Assembly: GCF_029867415.1 (NCBI RefSeq) | Contig: NC_081183.1 | Location: 187,513,247 to 187,577,246 of the forward strand | Reading direction: 5' to 3' | Length of the DNA stretch: 64,000 nt | From: Vicia villosa | Lineage: Eukaryota > Streptophyta > Magnoliopsida > Fabales > Fabaceae | In this document: positions 11,596 to 21,418 of the stretch, piece after piece | Layout of the letters: each line of letters begins with the position of its first letter | How positions within the stretch are numbered: the first letter of the stretch is position 1 | The notes under the pieces: generated by a model | What the model was told of the DNA's origin: nothing | What the model saw: only the letters and a program-made list of their open reading frames with translations | The model's database searches: none | Translations under genes and position numbers: made by a program

Positions 11596-13058
11596 ATGGA
11601 TAAGACATGGATGAATTCAAACCGATTGTCGAAAGAGTACGAGAAAGGGGTATGGGAATTCGTTAAGTTTGCGGTTGCGTACTCCGAAGACCCGATTCGA
11701 ATGACATGTCCTTGCTTGGGTTGTTGTTATGGGGGTAAGGTTGACGGGAATCAGTTGGCATCGCATTTACTACGATTTGGAATTGATAGAAGTTATACAT
11801 GTTGGAATTTGCATGGTGAGCAAAGTAACGGAAATGTTGAGTCGAGGTGTAATACGAAGTATGCTTCAAACGACGATTTCACAGACACATACGATTATGA
11901 TCGAGTCGAAGAGATTGCAGAAGCGCTTGAAGCTATCTTTGGTATTGAATTCCTGTCAAATATTGCACTAGATGACATGCATAAGATTTTTTCGCATGAC
12001 CAACTAGGCGTCGGTAATATTCACTCATACATCCGGTAATATTCCCTCATCCGATATATTATTTAATTAGTTGAACAATTTATTTACACATTTCAATGAA
12101 AATAATCTAATGTTTATTATGTTTTTATTTAAGGTTGTTGTATGACAAAGTGTTGCGCGAGACTACATTGTCAAACAGATTCCGTTTTGTGTCTTTCGCT
12201 CATTGCAGCGGACAAACAATTGCTACGGAAACGGAATCAGTTAGACAGTACTTAGTCGATAGATTCCTGTCCACCGGCAATACAGATAGTCTGTTTCTTT
12301 GGGCGTATAATACCCGACCAGTAGGGTTAGTTTCTCATTCTTGGTTCATCTAATCTTTGTTTCTTTTGTGTAGCAAAATTTTCATATAAACTTTTGTTTT
12401 AATTTATAGAGCACACTGGTTGTTGCTTGCTATCAACCCTATAAGAGAAGTGGTATATTTTCTGAATTCGGTAGATGGTGAGTGGACCAATTATCCGGCT
12501 ATGAAGTCAATGATTGATACGTAAGTGGGATCGTTCTAAATATTCGTGTATATTTATATATTTAATTATTTGTGAGATTGATCTAAATATATGCTTTTAT
12601 ATTTTTGTTAGATCAATACAAGTGTTCTGAAGTCAAAGAGACGCACAGGTATCCCGGACTAAATCAAACAACATTACTTGGATCAAAGTGCAGGTACATT
12701 AATTTTCACAATTTTTCTTATAATAGTTATGCTACTTGATAAAACAAGACAACTATAAAATCTTATTTGTTTTTCTATGTAGTGTCCGCAACAGCGAAAC
12801 AGTTCAGATTGCGGATACTTTGTTTTGAGGTTTATGAAAGAAATCATTCAAACGAATCAATTAGAGATTCCAATCACGGTATGGATTTATAACTTAAGAT
12901 AATTTCTTATAATTTATTACATTTAACTAAATCATTCATATTATGTTTTTGTTATGTAGTACTTTGATGACTTCTATGTTGCTTCTTACACGAGACTTAA
13001 GTTGGAAGAAATCAAAGAGGAATTGTGTCAATTTTATATTCAACAACTATTCATATAG
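11596..13058 (+). pseudogene. Chimeric CACTA gene: transposase N-terminal domain fused to Ulp1-like protease domain (broken)
   Basis: Exons by GT-AG rules and comparison: 11596-12035, 12134-12325, 12410-12520, 12612-~12691, 12783-~12879, ~12959-13058. Residues 1-113 are the transposase-associated domain (MDKTWMNSNRLSKEYEKGVW, later CPCLGCC). From the junction at 11929-11932 the frame continues into the region preceding an Ulp1/C48 cysteine protease. The protease part has GAHWLLL (catalytic His), YFLNSVDG (Asn where Asp is usual) and later CPQQRNSSDCGYFVLRFM (oxyanion Gln and catalytic Cys). The fusion is in frame, but CGA to TGA at 12628-12630 stops translation after about 253 codons, before the Cys. 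The ancestral gene probably encoded a DNA-binding/deSUMOylase-like chimera; that function is inference. Confidence 0.75.
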
Positions 13059-13719
13059 GTATGAATACATTATTGTGTGAACAGTTTTATGAATACATTA
13101 TTTTGATAATGACTTCGTGTTTGAGTTTCTTTGGTGGATGTTGGTTCATTTTGCTTAATATTAGTTGACGATGATGACGTTGTTATATGAATCAAGTTTG
13201 TTTTTGTTGTTGTTAAGTGGTGCTGATAGTTTGATTTGAGACTGAATTGATGACACATTACATTGGTGGATTGAGTTGCAAATCACATGAAATTGTTGCT
13301 AATAATATTGTTGATGTTACTAAATGACAATTTGTTTTCTTGGAAAATTTGAAGTATAGATGTTGGAGCCTTTAATTGACCCTGTTGTTCTGTTCATACT
13401 TTGCAGGACCAGGACCGTGCGCTCGTCGGATTTTTTACATTTCGGGCTTATATTCAGATTTAGTTATTGTTAGAGATGAGTTAGTTATATGTATCTAATT
13501 GAGTTTGTTTGACATGAGTTAGTTACATGTGAATTGAACTATAATGATGTATATATATTATTTTGGATTATAATGGTATTATATTAGTATATATATTGTC
13601 CTACCTATGGTTGAAAATATTACAGGTTGAAAATATATTACCGGTCGAAAATATTACAGGTTGAACATAAATATAAATTACAGGTCGAACAGGGAGGCTT
13701 AAATTACAGGTTGCACTTT

Positions 13720-14165
13720 AAAATACTGCGTTTAGCAACGACAGCGCTTTAAAAAACGCTCTTAAAGGGCTACCTACTAAAGCGCTTTATAACTAAAAGC
13801 GCTGCCTAAGATAAAAAAAAAACATAAAAGATAAAAAAAAACGCAACCTACGAAAGCGCTTCTGGAAAAAGCGCTGCTATAGGGGGGCTACGAGAGCGCT
13901 TTTCTGGATAAAAGCGCTGCTATAGGGGGGCTACGAGAGCGCTTTTCTGGAAAAAGCGCTGCTATAGGGGGGGCTACGGGAGCGCTTTTATGGAAAAAAC
14001 GCTGCTATAGGGGGGGATACGAGAGCGCTTTTCTGGAAAAAGCGCTGCTATAGGGGGGCTACAAGAGCGCTTTTGGAGTTTCAAAAACGCTGTCGTTAGC
14101 GCTGGCTTTGGCAGCGCTTTTAAGCGCTCTTAAAGCCCACAAAAAGCGCTTTTAAAGCCCTTGCA
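13720..14165. repeat. CACTA-1 right subterminal palindromic repeats
   Basis: Six or more AGCGCTTTT...AAAAAGCGCTGCTATAGGG units; probable transposase-binding array. Confidence 0.85.
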
Positions 14166-14175
14166 CGTTGTAGTG

Positions 14176-14489
14176 CTTCATTTATCTTAGCTTAGTTTTG
14201 ATGAGGACAAAAGCTTATCATTGAAGAAAGATCAAAGAAGAAAAAGATTAAAATCAAGTATCAAGTTGGGACAAGCTTTGGAAATCAAAGGATTTAATCA
14301 TGAAGATTAAGGTACAATGGTAATTCATATGTATATAAGCTTTAAGTGTTCAAAATATTTTTTATCTAAACCATTATATGTTTCTAAAATATTCATGCAT
14401 GATTGTCATTAAAAGCACAACTTTTAAAAGGAAAATTTTCAAGTTTTTAAAGGAGTCATTCAATTGACTCTTAGCATCAATTGATTGAT
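14176..14489. other. Flank of unknown origin, possibly a retrotransposon LTR piece
   Basis: Non-coding. The near-identical duplicate is 47479-47790. Its style (GATGAGGACAAAAGC, AAAGGAGTCATTCAATTGAC) recalls copia LTRs, but no ends were found. It ends in GAT, the left TSD of CACTA-4. Confidence 0.35.
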
Positions 14490-14514
14490 CACTACAAGAA
14501 AATTGACAGATTAT

Positions 14515-14880
14515 GACGGTTATTTTGGCAGATTACGACGGTTAAAACTGCCTCAATATACATTCTACGACGGTTAAAGTACCGTCGCAGAATCGTGTGT
14601 CCCCAACCTGTTTCGCGACGGTTGTCAAAACCGTCATACCAACCGTCGCGCTAGTTCACGACGGGTTGGAACTGACTCAAACAAGAAATGACGACGGTTA
14701 AAAACCGTCGTGAATATGCCCTTGATTTTTGTTTTTGTTGTTGTTCGCGACGGTTAAAACCAGTCGTGAATCTTATATCCTGACGGTTGGAACCGTCGTA
14801 AATATGCTTTTGATTTTTGTCTTCTTATTATTTGCAACAGTTTAAAACCGTCGTGAATGTGATATCCTGGTAACGGTTTA
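14515..14880. repeat. CACTA-4 left subterminal GACGGTT repeats
   Basis: At least ten copies of GACGGTT or its complement AACCGTC, often paired as CGACGGTT...AACCGTCG hairpins. The mirrored array is at 18990-19320. Confidence 0.85.
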
Positions 14881-16015
14881 AAGCGCTACTAACTATTAAA
14901 TTTATATATTTAACAACAATTTAAACCATTATTAATTTTTATGTATTGTATTATATTTTTTATTTAAATTATTTCTACTAAAATATTTTTAAATCTAGTA
15001 TTCTTATTTTCTTTAAATTATTTCTAACATAAATTTTTTATCTATAGTATTTTTTTTCTATCACTTTTTAACGTAATAAAATTAATTCTAATAAAAAACA
15101 TTTAATATCAAATAAGCATCACAAGATAAAAAAGTGAGTTCCATTATCATGTAAAATGCGAGTTCCATAATCATGTCATGTAGTACCATAAACCGAAAAT
15201 ATATCAAATCCTAATCTTATAATAATAAGTATCATTATGCCAAAAATACATAATAAATAATAAAATTCATAATCTAATTAATTACTCCCAAAGCTCATCT
15301 CTAACCATCATCTGATACTCTTCGTGATCTTGATAAGTTAGCACATTAAAAAGATAGAGAGCTAGGATCTGCAGATAAATGTATAATTTTGACCATTAAT
15401 TACTATACATATATGGTGGTAAGGTCCAATAGAATGAAATAATTTTAATGAAAGCTATCTGAAATGCTTACAAAGAATGATGGTCCAAAACATATGACAA
15501 AGATCTTTTACAAGTTTATCATAGATATGATGTTCCAACATTTAAAACTTTCTACCAATTGAGTTTCCTTTCTCAAATAAACTTCAACAAATAAAGATAT
15601 TTGCATCTATCATACCCCACTCTATCATTGTATTTCTCCATTTATACAAATACTTTTCTAACTAAACAAATGTTATCCTAACACCAACACACCAAAGGTG
15701 TAATTTAGTCCATTAATTTCGAACATAGTTGACTGAACTCTGAAAAATAAACTATGGAGTAGCTCAAGGACCCCAAGTTCAGATGCAAAAGATACAATGT
15801 GAAGACTTATTGTCTAAGCAAATAAAAATTACCTGTGTAAATTACCTAACTCTCAAGTCAAATGTGATTCCTTCATGACCAAAAGTGACTTTCCAATAAA
15901 TAAAGCTCGGTCATATTTTATTGCCAACATCAGTGGAACAGGTAACTTAAGCAGCTTCAATGAAGTAGCAAGGAATCCAATAAGTCTTCATTCTGGTCCT
16001 TGTTATATGGCATAA
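14881..16015. other. CACTA-4 interior, no recognisable gene
   Basis: AT-rich. Short coding-like patches occur (e.g. around 15290-15370 on the minus strand), but no family was identified. Confidence 0.4.
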
Positions 16016-16096
16016 ACTATTGTTGACACAATTGTTCTACTCTAGACTCTAAAAGAGTAATCTTCCCTTGTTTCATATCAAAATGACGATAGACCT
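16016..16096 (-). pseudogene. Unidentified captured exon in CACTA-4
   Basis: After a TTGCAG acceptor the minus strand reads VYRHFDMKQGKITLLESRVE..., then a stop. This looks like a coiled-coil-forming coding exon of a host gene, but I do not recognise the family. Another such exon pair lies at about 18120-18330 (reading CTDFYDIYCPE, then AEAEVFFK). Confidence 0.3.
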
Positions 16097-16458
16097 GCAA
16101 GAGAGATAAAATAAGAATCAATTTGTTTCATAGTTAATTCATTATTTAAAGATGTTAAGCACCAATGACTCTAAAGAACAGGGAAACAAAAAGAAAAAAG
16201 AATTAAATATTAAATCCACATTAAATAAGGTAATACATTAGAATGATATAAGGAATAGGTGATTAATACATTTTCTATTGAAGTAATAAAAATAAACAAG
16301 GTAACAAAATCAGAACAAGCTTACAAGCTGGAAAAATGTATGCATTATTGGCATGTATTGACAAGGAATGAATCATATATAAATGATTTGATTGAAAATG
16401 AGAAATTGTAACGAATGTGAAGAAGATTTTAGAACCGGGCCAGAATAATAAACTTTAC

Positions 16459-16958
16459 CTTAACAGTCTCAATGAGAGTGCAAACAGGTTCGTGTTCATG
16501 AGCCCAAGGCTTCTTGAAGTGTTGAAGTGAATTTGCCCGTGAACTAACAATTAAACCCTGTAAGAGAAGAAATAGACACTTTAGAACAAATTAATTTTCA
16601 AAATATTAAACTTATCGTTTTTTCCACTACCTTTGAATCTACAAGCCATATCTTCCTACGACTCTCTTCATTAGGTGTTTTAGTCTGCTGCAGAAATAAA
16701 TAGAAAGACATCACCAATTAAAATGAACTTGATCTTTCATAAAATAGGAATTACTAATGTAAAAAACAATGAATAGTTGGTTCACCTGCTTTGACATCTC
16801 AAGAGCAATTGGCTCAGCTATACCAGTTCCCGCCTGAAAACATAACCCTGTCTAGGTTAGTTATGATCGTACTTCTCCAGCATCAAGGAAGAGGAATGAG
16901 TGCCACCGATGAGCTTCAAGGCTGCTACAACTCTAGCAAGAACAACAGATGCAGTCCC
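16459..16958 (-). pseudogene. Captured NADP-malic enzyme gene fragment (four exons with introns)
   Basis: Four consecutive exons of plant NADP-dependent malic enzyme, which oxidatively decarboxylates malate to pyruvate. In minus order they are 16873-16958 (GTASVVLARVVAALKLIGG), 16786-16833 (AGTGIAEPIALEMSKQ), 16631-16684 (TPNEESRRKIWLVDSK) and 16459-16557 ([16 protein letters not shown]). They cover the NAD(P)-binding domain around the GAGEAGTG nucleotide motif. All GT-AG splice sites remain, so genomic DNA, not cDNA, was captured. The first exon is 86 bp where about 99 bp is expected. This 13-bp deletion shifts the frame and damages the FLFLGAGE segment. Upstream and downstream exons are absent, so no enzyme can be made. 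Confidence 0.88.
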
Positions 16959-18372
16959 CTAAGAAAAATGCATTAATTAATAGTTAAAGACACACAAAAA
17001 AGAAAAGAATACAATAGGTTCAAAAACACCATAATCTAAGCTTGAAATATTTAAAAACCTGAAAATGTCACATGTTTCATACAGGGAAAGGTGTGTATTT
17101 AGTAAGCTCCGTGAATTGAGGGTAGCACTACAACCTTCTTCTGCACAAAGATGTCACATGTTTCATACAGAGTCCAAATTCATATTGTTATTAACTTATT
17201 GCTTTAAACTTGAAAATGATGCAATCGAGTTTATGGGCAGTAAATACTAAATAGTAATTGCTCCAAGAGAATCAACACGGTAAAAGCAGTAAACTTATGT
17301 GAATGTTTATTAATAACTCTGCTTTAGAGATGTAAAAGGAATCACAGGTATTTACTTGCATTTGCACTGATAGGTTGTAATATTTTTTAGTTAAAGTAAA
17401 TAGAAGATGACCTTAAAATGAATACAAAATTCAAGAAAATTATTCTACAAACCTTGTTGTGATGTCTAATTAGATTTCGGTGTAACTGAACCATTTAGAT
17501 CCCTTTTTCTTTTCTGCCTACATGTTAATAGTGTGTCTATCACTCTATTGTCTACATATTATCTGATATACATCTAACCAAATGAAAAAGAAATTGAATT
17601 CAGAGACGCAACATTTTGAAGGAAAAAAATAACAGAATGCATTTTCAAGTTTCAACAGACCTGAGAGCAAGGACTGGTCCTGGTTTGCCACACGGTTTTT
17701 TTAAATTTTTTAAATTAGGAAGCGATCTGGACAATGACAAGTACAAAGCTGCATCCAGGCCTGGCATATAGAGCCTAACCACTTTGTGAATAAGAGGTTT
17801 ATTCTGCATATCATGAGAGTGTTGTATTAGTGATTGCAGTGAAACAAAGTCTGATACGCCGCACGAGTTTAATTTGATGGTCTAACACTATTTCCTATCG
17901 AGGAGTTTGGATTCGGCCTATCTCAACCTACAAAATCGACCTGGAAGCTGAGGAATGTCACTCACTTATCAACATTGTCTAACTTCTTATAAATTTAAAG
18001 ACACGCATAACTCCACTTTAAGAAGTAAAAATATTTAGAAACTAGTCCTTGAATGTCCTGTAAAATGCCATAGTCATGAATATTAAAATTAAAAAAGTGT
18101 TGGGAAGAACCTACAGCAGAATTGAGAGTTGATCTATCTTGAAAAAAACTTCGGCTTCAGCCTGCAATAAGAGATTAAGCAACTCCAGTTACATATTTGA
18201 AGAGACTCACAAAATTGCATTGACTTTCTAAACATGCAGAAAGGGGAATTAAATTTCCAAATAGAAAAATCAAAGAATATGTATAAGATGTATAAACCTC
18301 AGGACAATAGATATCGTAGAAATCGGTGCATTTGTTGGAATCGTTTCCATCGATGGAAGAAAGGGATTCATA

Positions 18373-18591
18373 TTATTCTTCGAGGATTCCGTTCTCGCGG
18401 AAGTTGCTACCGGGAAGTGAGTCGTGAAGAAGGAAATTCGGTACAGTGGTTTTAAAACAGAAGAGGACCCCTATCAGAGAGAAAGAGATAGAAGGGAATT
18501 CGATGATACGGGAAGAAGAAGTGTACTTGTGAGCTTCGGTATCGTCGAAGAATATCTCTGGTGGTGCTACTCGCTCCGGTCTCAACGCCAT
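18373..18591 (-). pseudogene. Captured 5' end of a BUD23/RID2 18S rRNA methyltransferase gene
   Basis: The first ~31 codons (18499-18591) read MALRPERVAPP then EIFFDDTEAHKYTSSSRIIE. These match the N terminus of plant BUD23/RID2, the SAM-dependent methyltransferase that makes m7G in 18S rRNA during small-subunit assembly. Beyond this the frame runs into intron-like sequence. A weak second block (VPNFLL...) may correspond to the VPxxLLDIGCGSG motif, but the SAM-binding glycines are scrambled. The open frame stops at 72 codons. It is a fragment without catalytic capacity. It could still act as a regulatory or RNA-producing copy of the donor gene's 5' end. Confidence 0.7.
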
Positions 18592-18595
18592 TACA

Positions 18596-18611
18596 AAACC
18601 CTAAAACCCTA
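18596..18611. promoter_or_regulatory. Two adjacent telo-boxes (AAACCCTA) upstream of the BUD23-like ATG
   Basis: AAACCCTA occurs at 18596-18603 and 18604-18611, immediately 5' of the ATG at 18591. Telo-boxes are typical of plant ribosome-biogenesis gene promoters, which supports the BUD23 identification and suggests promoter sequence was captured too. Confidence 0.6.
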
Positions 18612-18989
18612 AAACCACACTTTGTTGATTTGTTATTCGAGAATAATACACTTAACAATAGAAGGAGAGGAGGTTTTCACGTAGAAGGAGAGGAGGTAGA
18701 AGCTGGTACGTAGGGTTTGGCAAAATATTTTTTTATTTTAAAAGATACTTAATACTATTTTTGTTGAATTAAAATTAAAGCTATAATGTCATTATAAAAA
18801 AATTTAAATTTAATTTATTTTATATAAAATAATATATTAGAGAGGGAATATTTCCCTCATAACTATTTTGCAATTGTTGAATTAAAATTAAAGCTACAAC
18901 ATCATTATAAAGAAATTTAAAATTATTTTATTTTATATAAAATAATATAATAGACAGGGAATATTCTCCTCATAACTATTTTGTAATTG

Positions 18990-19320
18990 TGGACGACGGT
19001 AGGTTCACCGTCGTGAAGTTTGATAATTTTTAAGTAAGTGAGCGCGACGGTTGGTTCACCGTCGTGACCTTTGATAAGTTTCTCATGGTCCAAGACGTGT
19101 GTTATTTGGTTTGGTGGGCGACAGTTAATGTACCGTCGTAACATACAATTTAGGGCGGTTTTTAAGCCGTCGTGAATTGATTTCTACAACAGTAATTGTA
19201 TAACCGTCGTTATATTTAATAATTTTTAAAAAATGTAAGGACGGTAGTTGTATACCGTCGTAACACGCGTCTCTATATTAGAGTTACGACAGTTATCAAG
19301 TAACTGTCACAATTTTTGTG
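18990..19320. repeat. CACTA-4 right subterminal GACGGTT repeats
   Basis: Multiple GACGGTN...ACCGTCGT pairs, mirroring 14515-14880. Confidence 0.85.
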
Positions 19321-19350
19321 TCGTAAAACCCTAATTTTCTTGTAGTGGAT

Positions 19351-19789
19351 GTGCTCTCTTTTTGAATAACTAATTTGCATAAATATGGCATTTTGAAACT
19401 GCCGCAATCTTCCTGTTTTTTTTTAAACAATACACCGTCATAAACTGTGGCCGTTTGAAACCGTCACAATTTTACTGTTTTTTGAAACAACAACTTGATT
19501 TGTAAGCTATGGCAGTTTGAAACCACTGTAATTTTTACAATTCTTTTATACAACATACTATTTTGAAACATATGAACCATTGTGATTCAAATTCATTGTA
19601 TCGAATCGAAGAGTCATAATGAGATGTATTTAAGTCAAAATACATCAGTTTTTCATTAATCTCTTTCATTAAAAAAATTCACATACAATTCAAACAATTT
19701 TCTAAGTGTTCATACATCATAAAATAATGAAACTTTGTACATAAACTTTCATATCATTAAATAAGTTTCATTCAAATTTCTGAGCACTT

Positions 19790-19793
<4 letters not shown>
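19351..19793. other. Possible old CACTA end, non-coding
   Basis: Contains spaced TTTGAAACCGTCACAATTTT-like repeats that resemble decayed subterminal repeats. Duplicate at 47795-48237. No gene is seen. Confidence 0.35.

Positions 19794-19863
<70 letters not shown>
19794..19863. repeat. (TA)n microsatellite
   Basis: About 70 bp; the duplicate at 48239-48356 is about 118 bp. Confidence 0.95.
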
Positions 19864-19866
<3 letters not shown>

Positions 19867-20189
19867 AACACATCAAACTATAAATAATGAAAGCGGATTC
19901 TCGATACTAATATTTTGCGCAACACTCTTTAAATCAATACATTAAAGATTTGATTTAATTTAAATTAACTTGTCATTTTTTTCTTAAATTTTGCCTCAAT
20001 TAAAGATTACAATAAATAATCATCAAGAACAAAACTTTACTTGAGGATCCATTATGAATTTTAAAAGACGATTTTAAAAAAATTATTTGTGATTCAAAAT
20101 ATAAAACAAAATAAATGAATTAAGATTTAGTAAAATTATCAAATTAAAATATAAAAACGTGTTGAGTTTAAAGAATTATATTAAAAAAA

Positions 20190-20468
20190 TCATGAAAAAT
20201 ATAAAATAAATTTAATGCATTTAATAAAAAACTTTTCTAAGTCATTGCTACTATTAAAAATCCCAAAATAAAGAAAAATAGGATGCTTACAATGAGCATC
20301 ACATAGAAGAGAAAGATCACCAATATATGCAGATAAAAAACTCATGTATTTTTCCACAACAATAGTGTGGGAACACTTTCCTAAAAACAAAAACCAATAG
20401 AAAACAAGTTCTAGCAATACATGAGGATGATTGAGGAATGGTGTGCTCAAAGAAATCAGTTGATCCAA
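20190..20468 (-). CDS. Hypothetical 92-codon ORF kept in both duplicates
   Basis: Starts MDQLISLSTPFLNHP; rich in Phe/Leu/Tyr with hydrophobic runs (e.g. LELVFYWFLFLG). The copy at 53701-53979 is also open and differs by only a few residues. I recognise no family. The similarity may simply reflect recent duplication, and it could equally be retrotransposon or non-coding sequence. Confidence 0.2.
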   Translation of the reverse strand: MDQLISLSTPFLNHPHVLLELVFYWFLFLGKCSHTIVVEKYMSFLSAYIGDLSLLCDAHCKHPIFLYFGIFNSSNDLEKFFIKCIKFILYFS

Positions 20469-20588
20469 TTAACACCCAAGTTTGGTGCATCCTGAAACAA
20501 CACTAATGGAAAACTAGAGTCTAAATTCAATCTCATCCTAGCTGCTACAATCCAATTTAATGTAATTGCTTATATAAAAAAAAGAGTT

Positions 20589-20696
<108 letters not shown>

Positions 20697-20819
20697 GTAG
20701 TTTTGGGTAGGATTTAGCTGTTTGTACATTTTTTCCCCTTTGATGGTTGTATTTTTCTGTCTTTCTTTTTTAAAATATATTTTACCATTAAAAAAAAAAT
20801 TTAATAGCAATTATAATAA

Positions 20820-21418
20820 TAATAATTTAAAACTAACCTATACATTGAATCAATGAAGGTTAAGCAAAAAAAAACCAATGAATGTTTTAAATCTTCGTTT
20901 ATCGGTTTTGAAGCGAGACAAAATTTTCAACAGACACTCAAAATAACCAGCCTATAATAAAAGTAGATTCAAGGTTCTGACTAGTTAAACCATATCAAAA
21001 CAATGCATTATAGTTAAGGAATATGAAACCTTAGATTGAGTTTGATCATATGATTTATTACGCTATAATGGCGTTTAATTTCAGTAAAATTTTACCACTA
21101 GATTCTCTTTTACCCCCAAAACCTAAGATATCTCAGTGCAAAATATACTGTATGAAACAAAAGATATTTAAAAGCTCACACAAAATTTCTCTTTATTTCA
21201 TTTAATAAATGCAATGCATGTATAATGCAACAAAACCTTATTTTGGTTGTGATGCAAGTACATTAACTTGATTTCACAACTCACAATACCAAACAAAACA
21301 GTGACCAATTATTTTTTATATAAAAGTCAAATAAAAATACCAAAACTCAAAATTTATCAACCACCCTCACCCCTCATTGTAAAATTCTTACATGAGAGAA
21401 TCCTACTCCCTCTTCTAA
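20820..21418 (-). other. 3' flank of GATA unit C
   Basis: Non-coding; contains AATAAA-type signals on the minus strand and aligns with the 3' flanks of units B, D and E. Confidence 0.5.

Larger units (their letters stand above)
9498..14175 (+). mobile_element. CACTA-1: deletion derivative of a CACTA (En/Spm) transposon
   Basis: Starts CACTACTCC and ends CGTTGTAGTG, flanked by the 3-bp TSD CTT (9495-9497, 14176-14178). About 300 bp at the left end (9525-9820) and 450 bp at the right end (13720-14165) hold palindromic AGCGCTTTT/AAAAGCGCT repeats with G-runs, the typical subterminal transposase-binding array. It contains one multi-exon chimeric gene (11596-13058). Unlike the large CACTA at 25962, its 5' leader (9840-11590) is a different sequence; the two align again just before the gene start. 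The duplicate at 42786-47478 has the same TSD and flanks, so it arose by segmental duplication. Confidence 0.93.
14490..19347. mobile_element. CACTA-4: Pack-CACTA carrying host gene fragments
   Basis: The termini are the perfect inverted repeat CACTACAAGAAAATT, flanked by the 3-bp TSD GAT (14487-14489, 19348-19350). Subterminal arrays of GACGGTT/AACCGTC units lie at 14515-14880 and 18990-19320. The duplicate segment at about 47785-47795 has the site without the element (a single GAT), confirming a 4.86-kb insertion. No transposase is visible. The interior carries minus-strand, intron-containing pieces of NADP-malic enzyme (16459-16958), the 5' end of a BUD23/RID2 gene (18373-18616) and further unidentified exon-like stretches. 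Confidence 0.93.
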
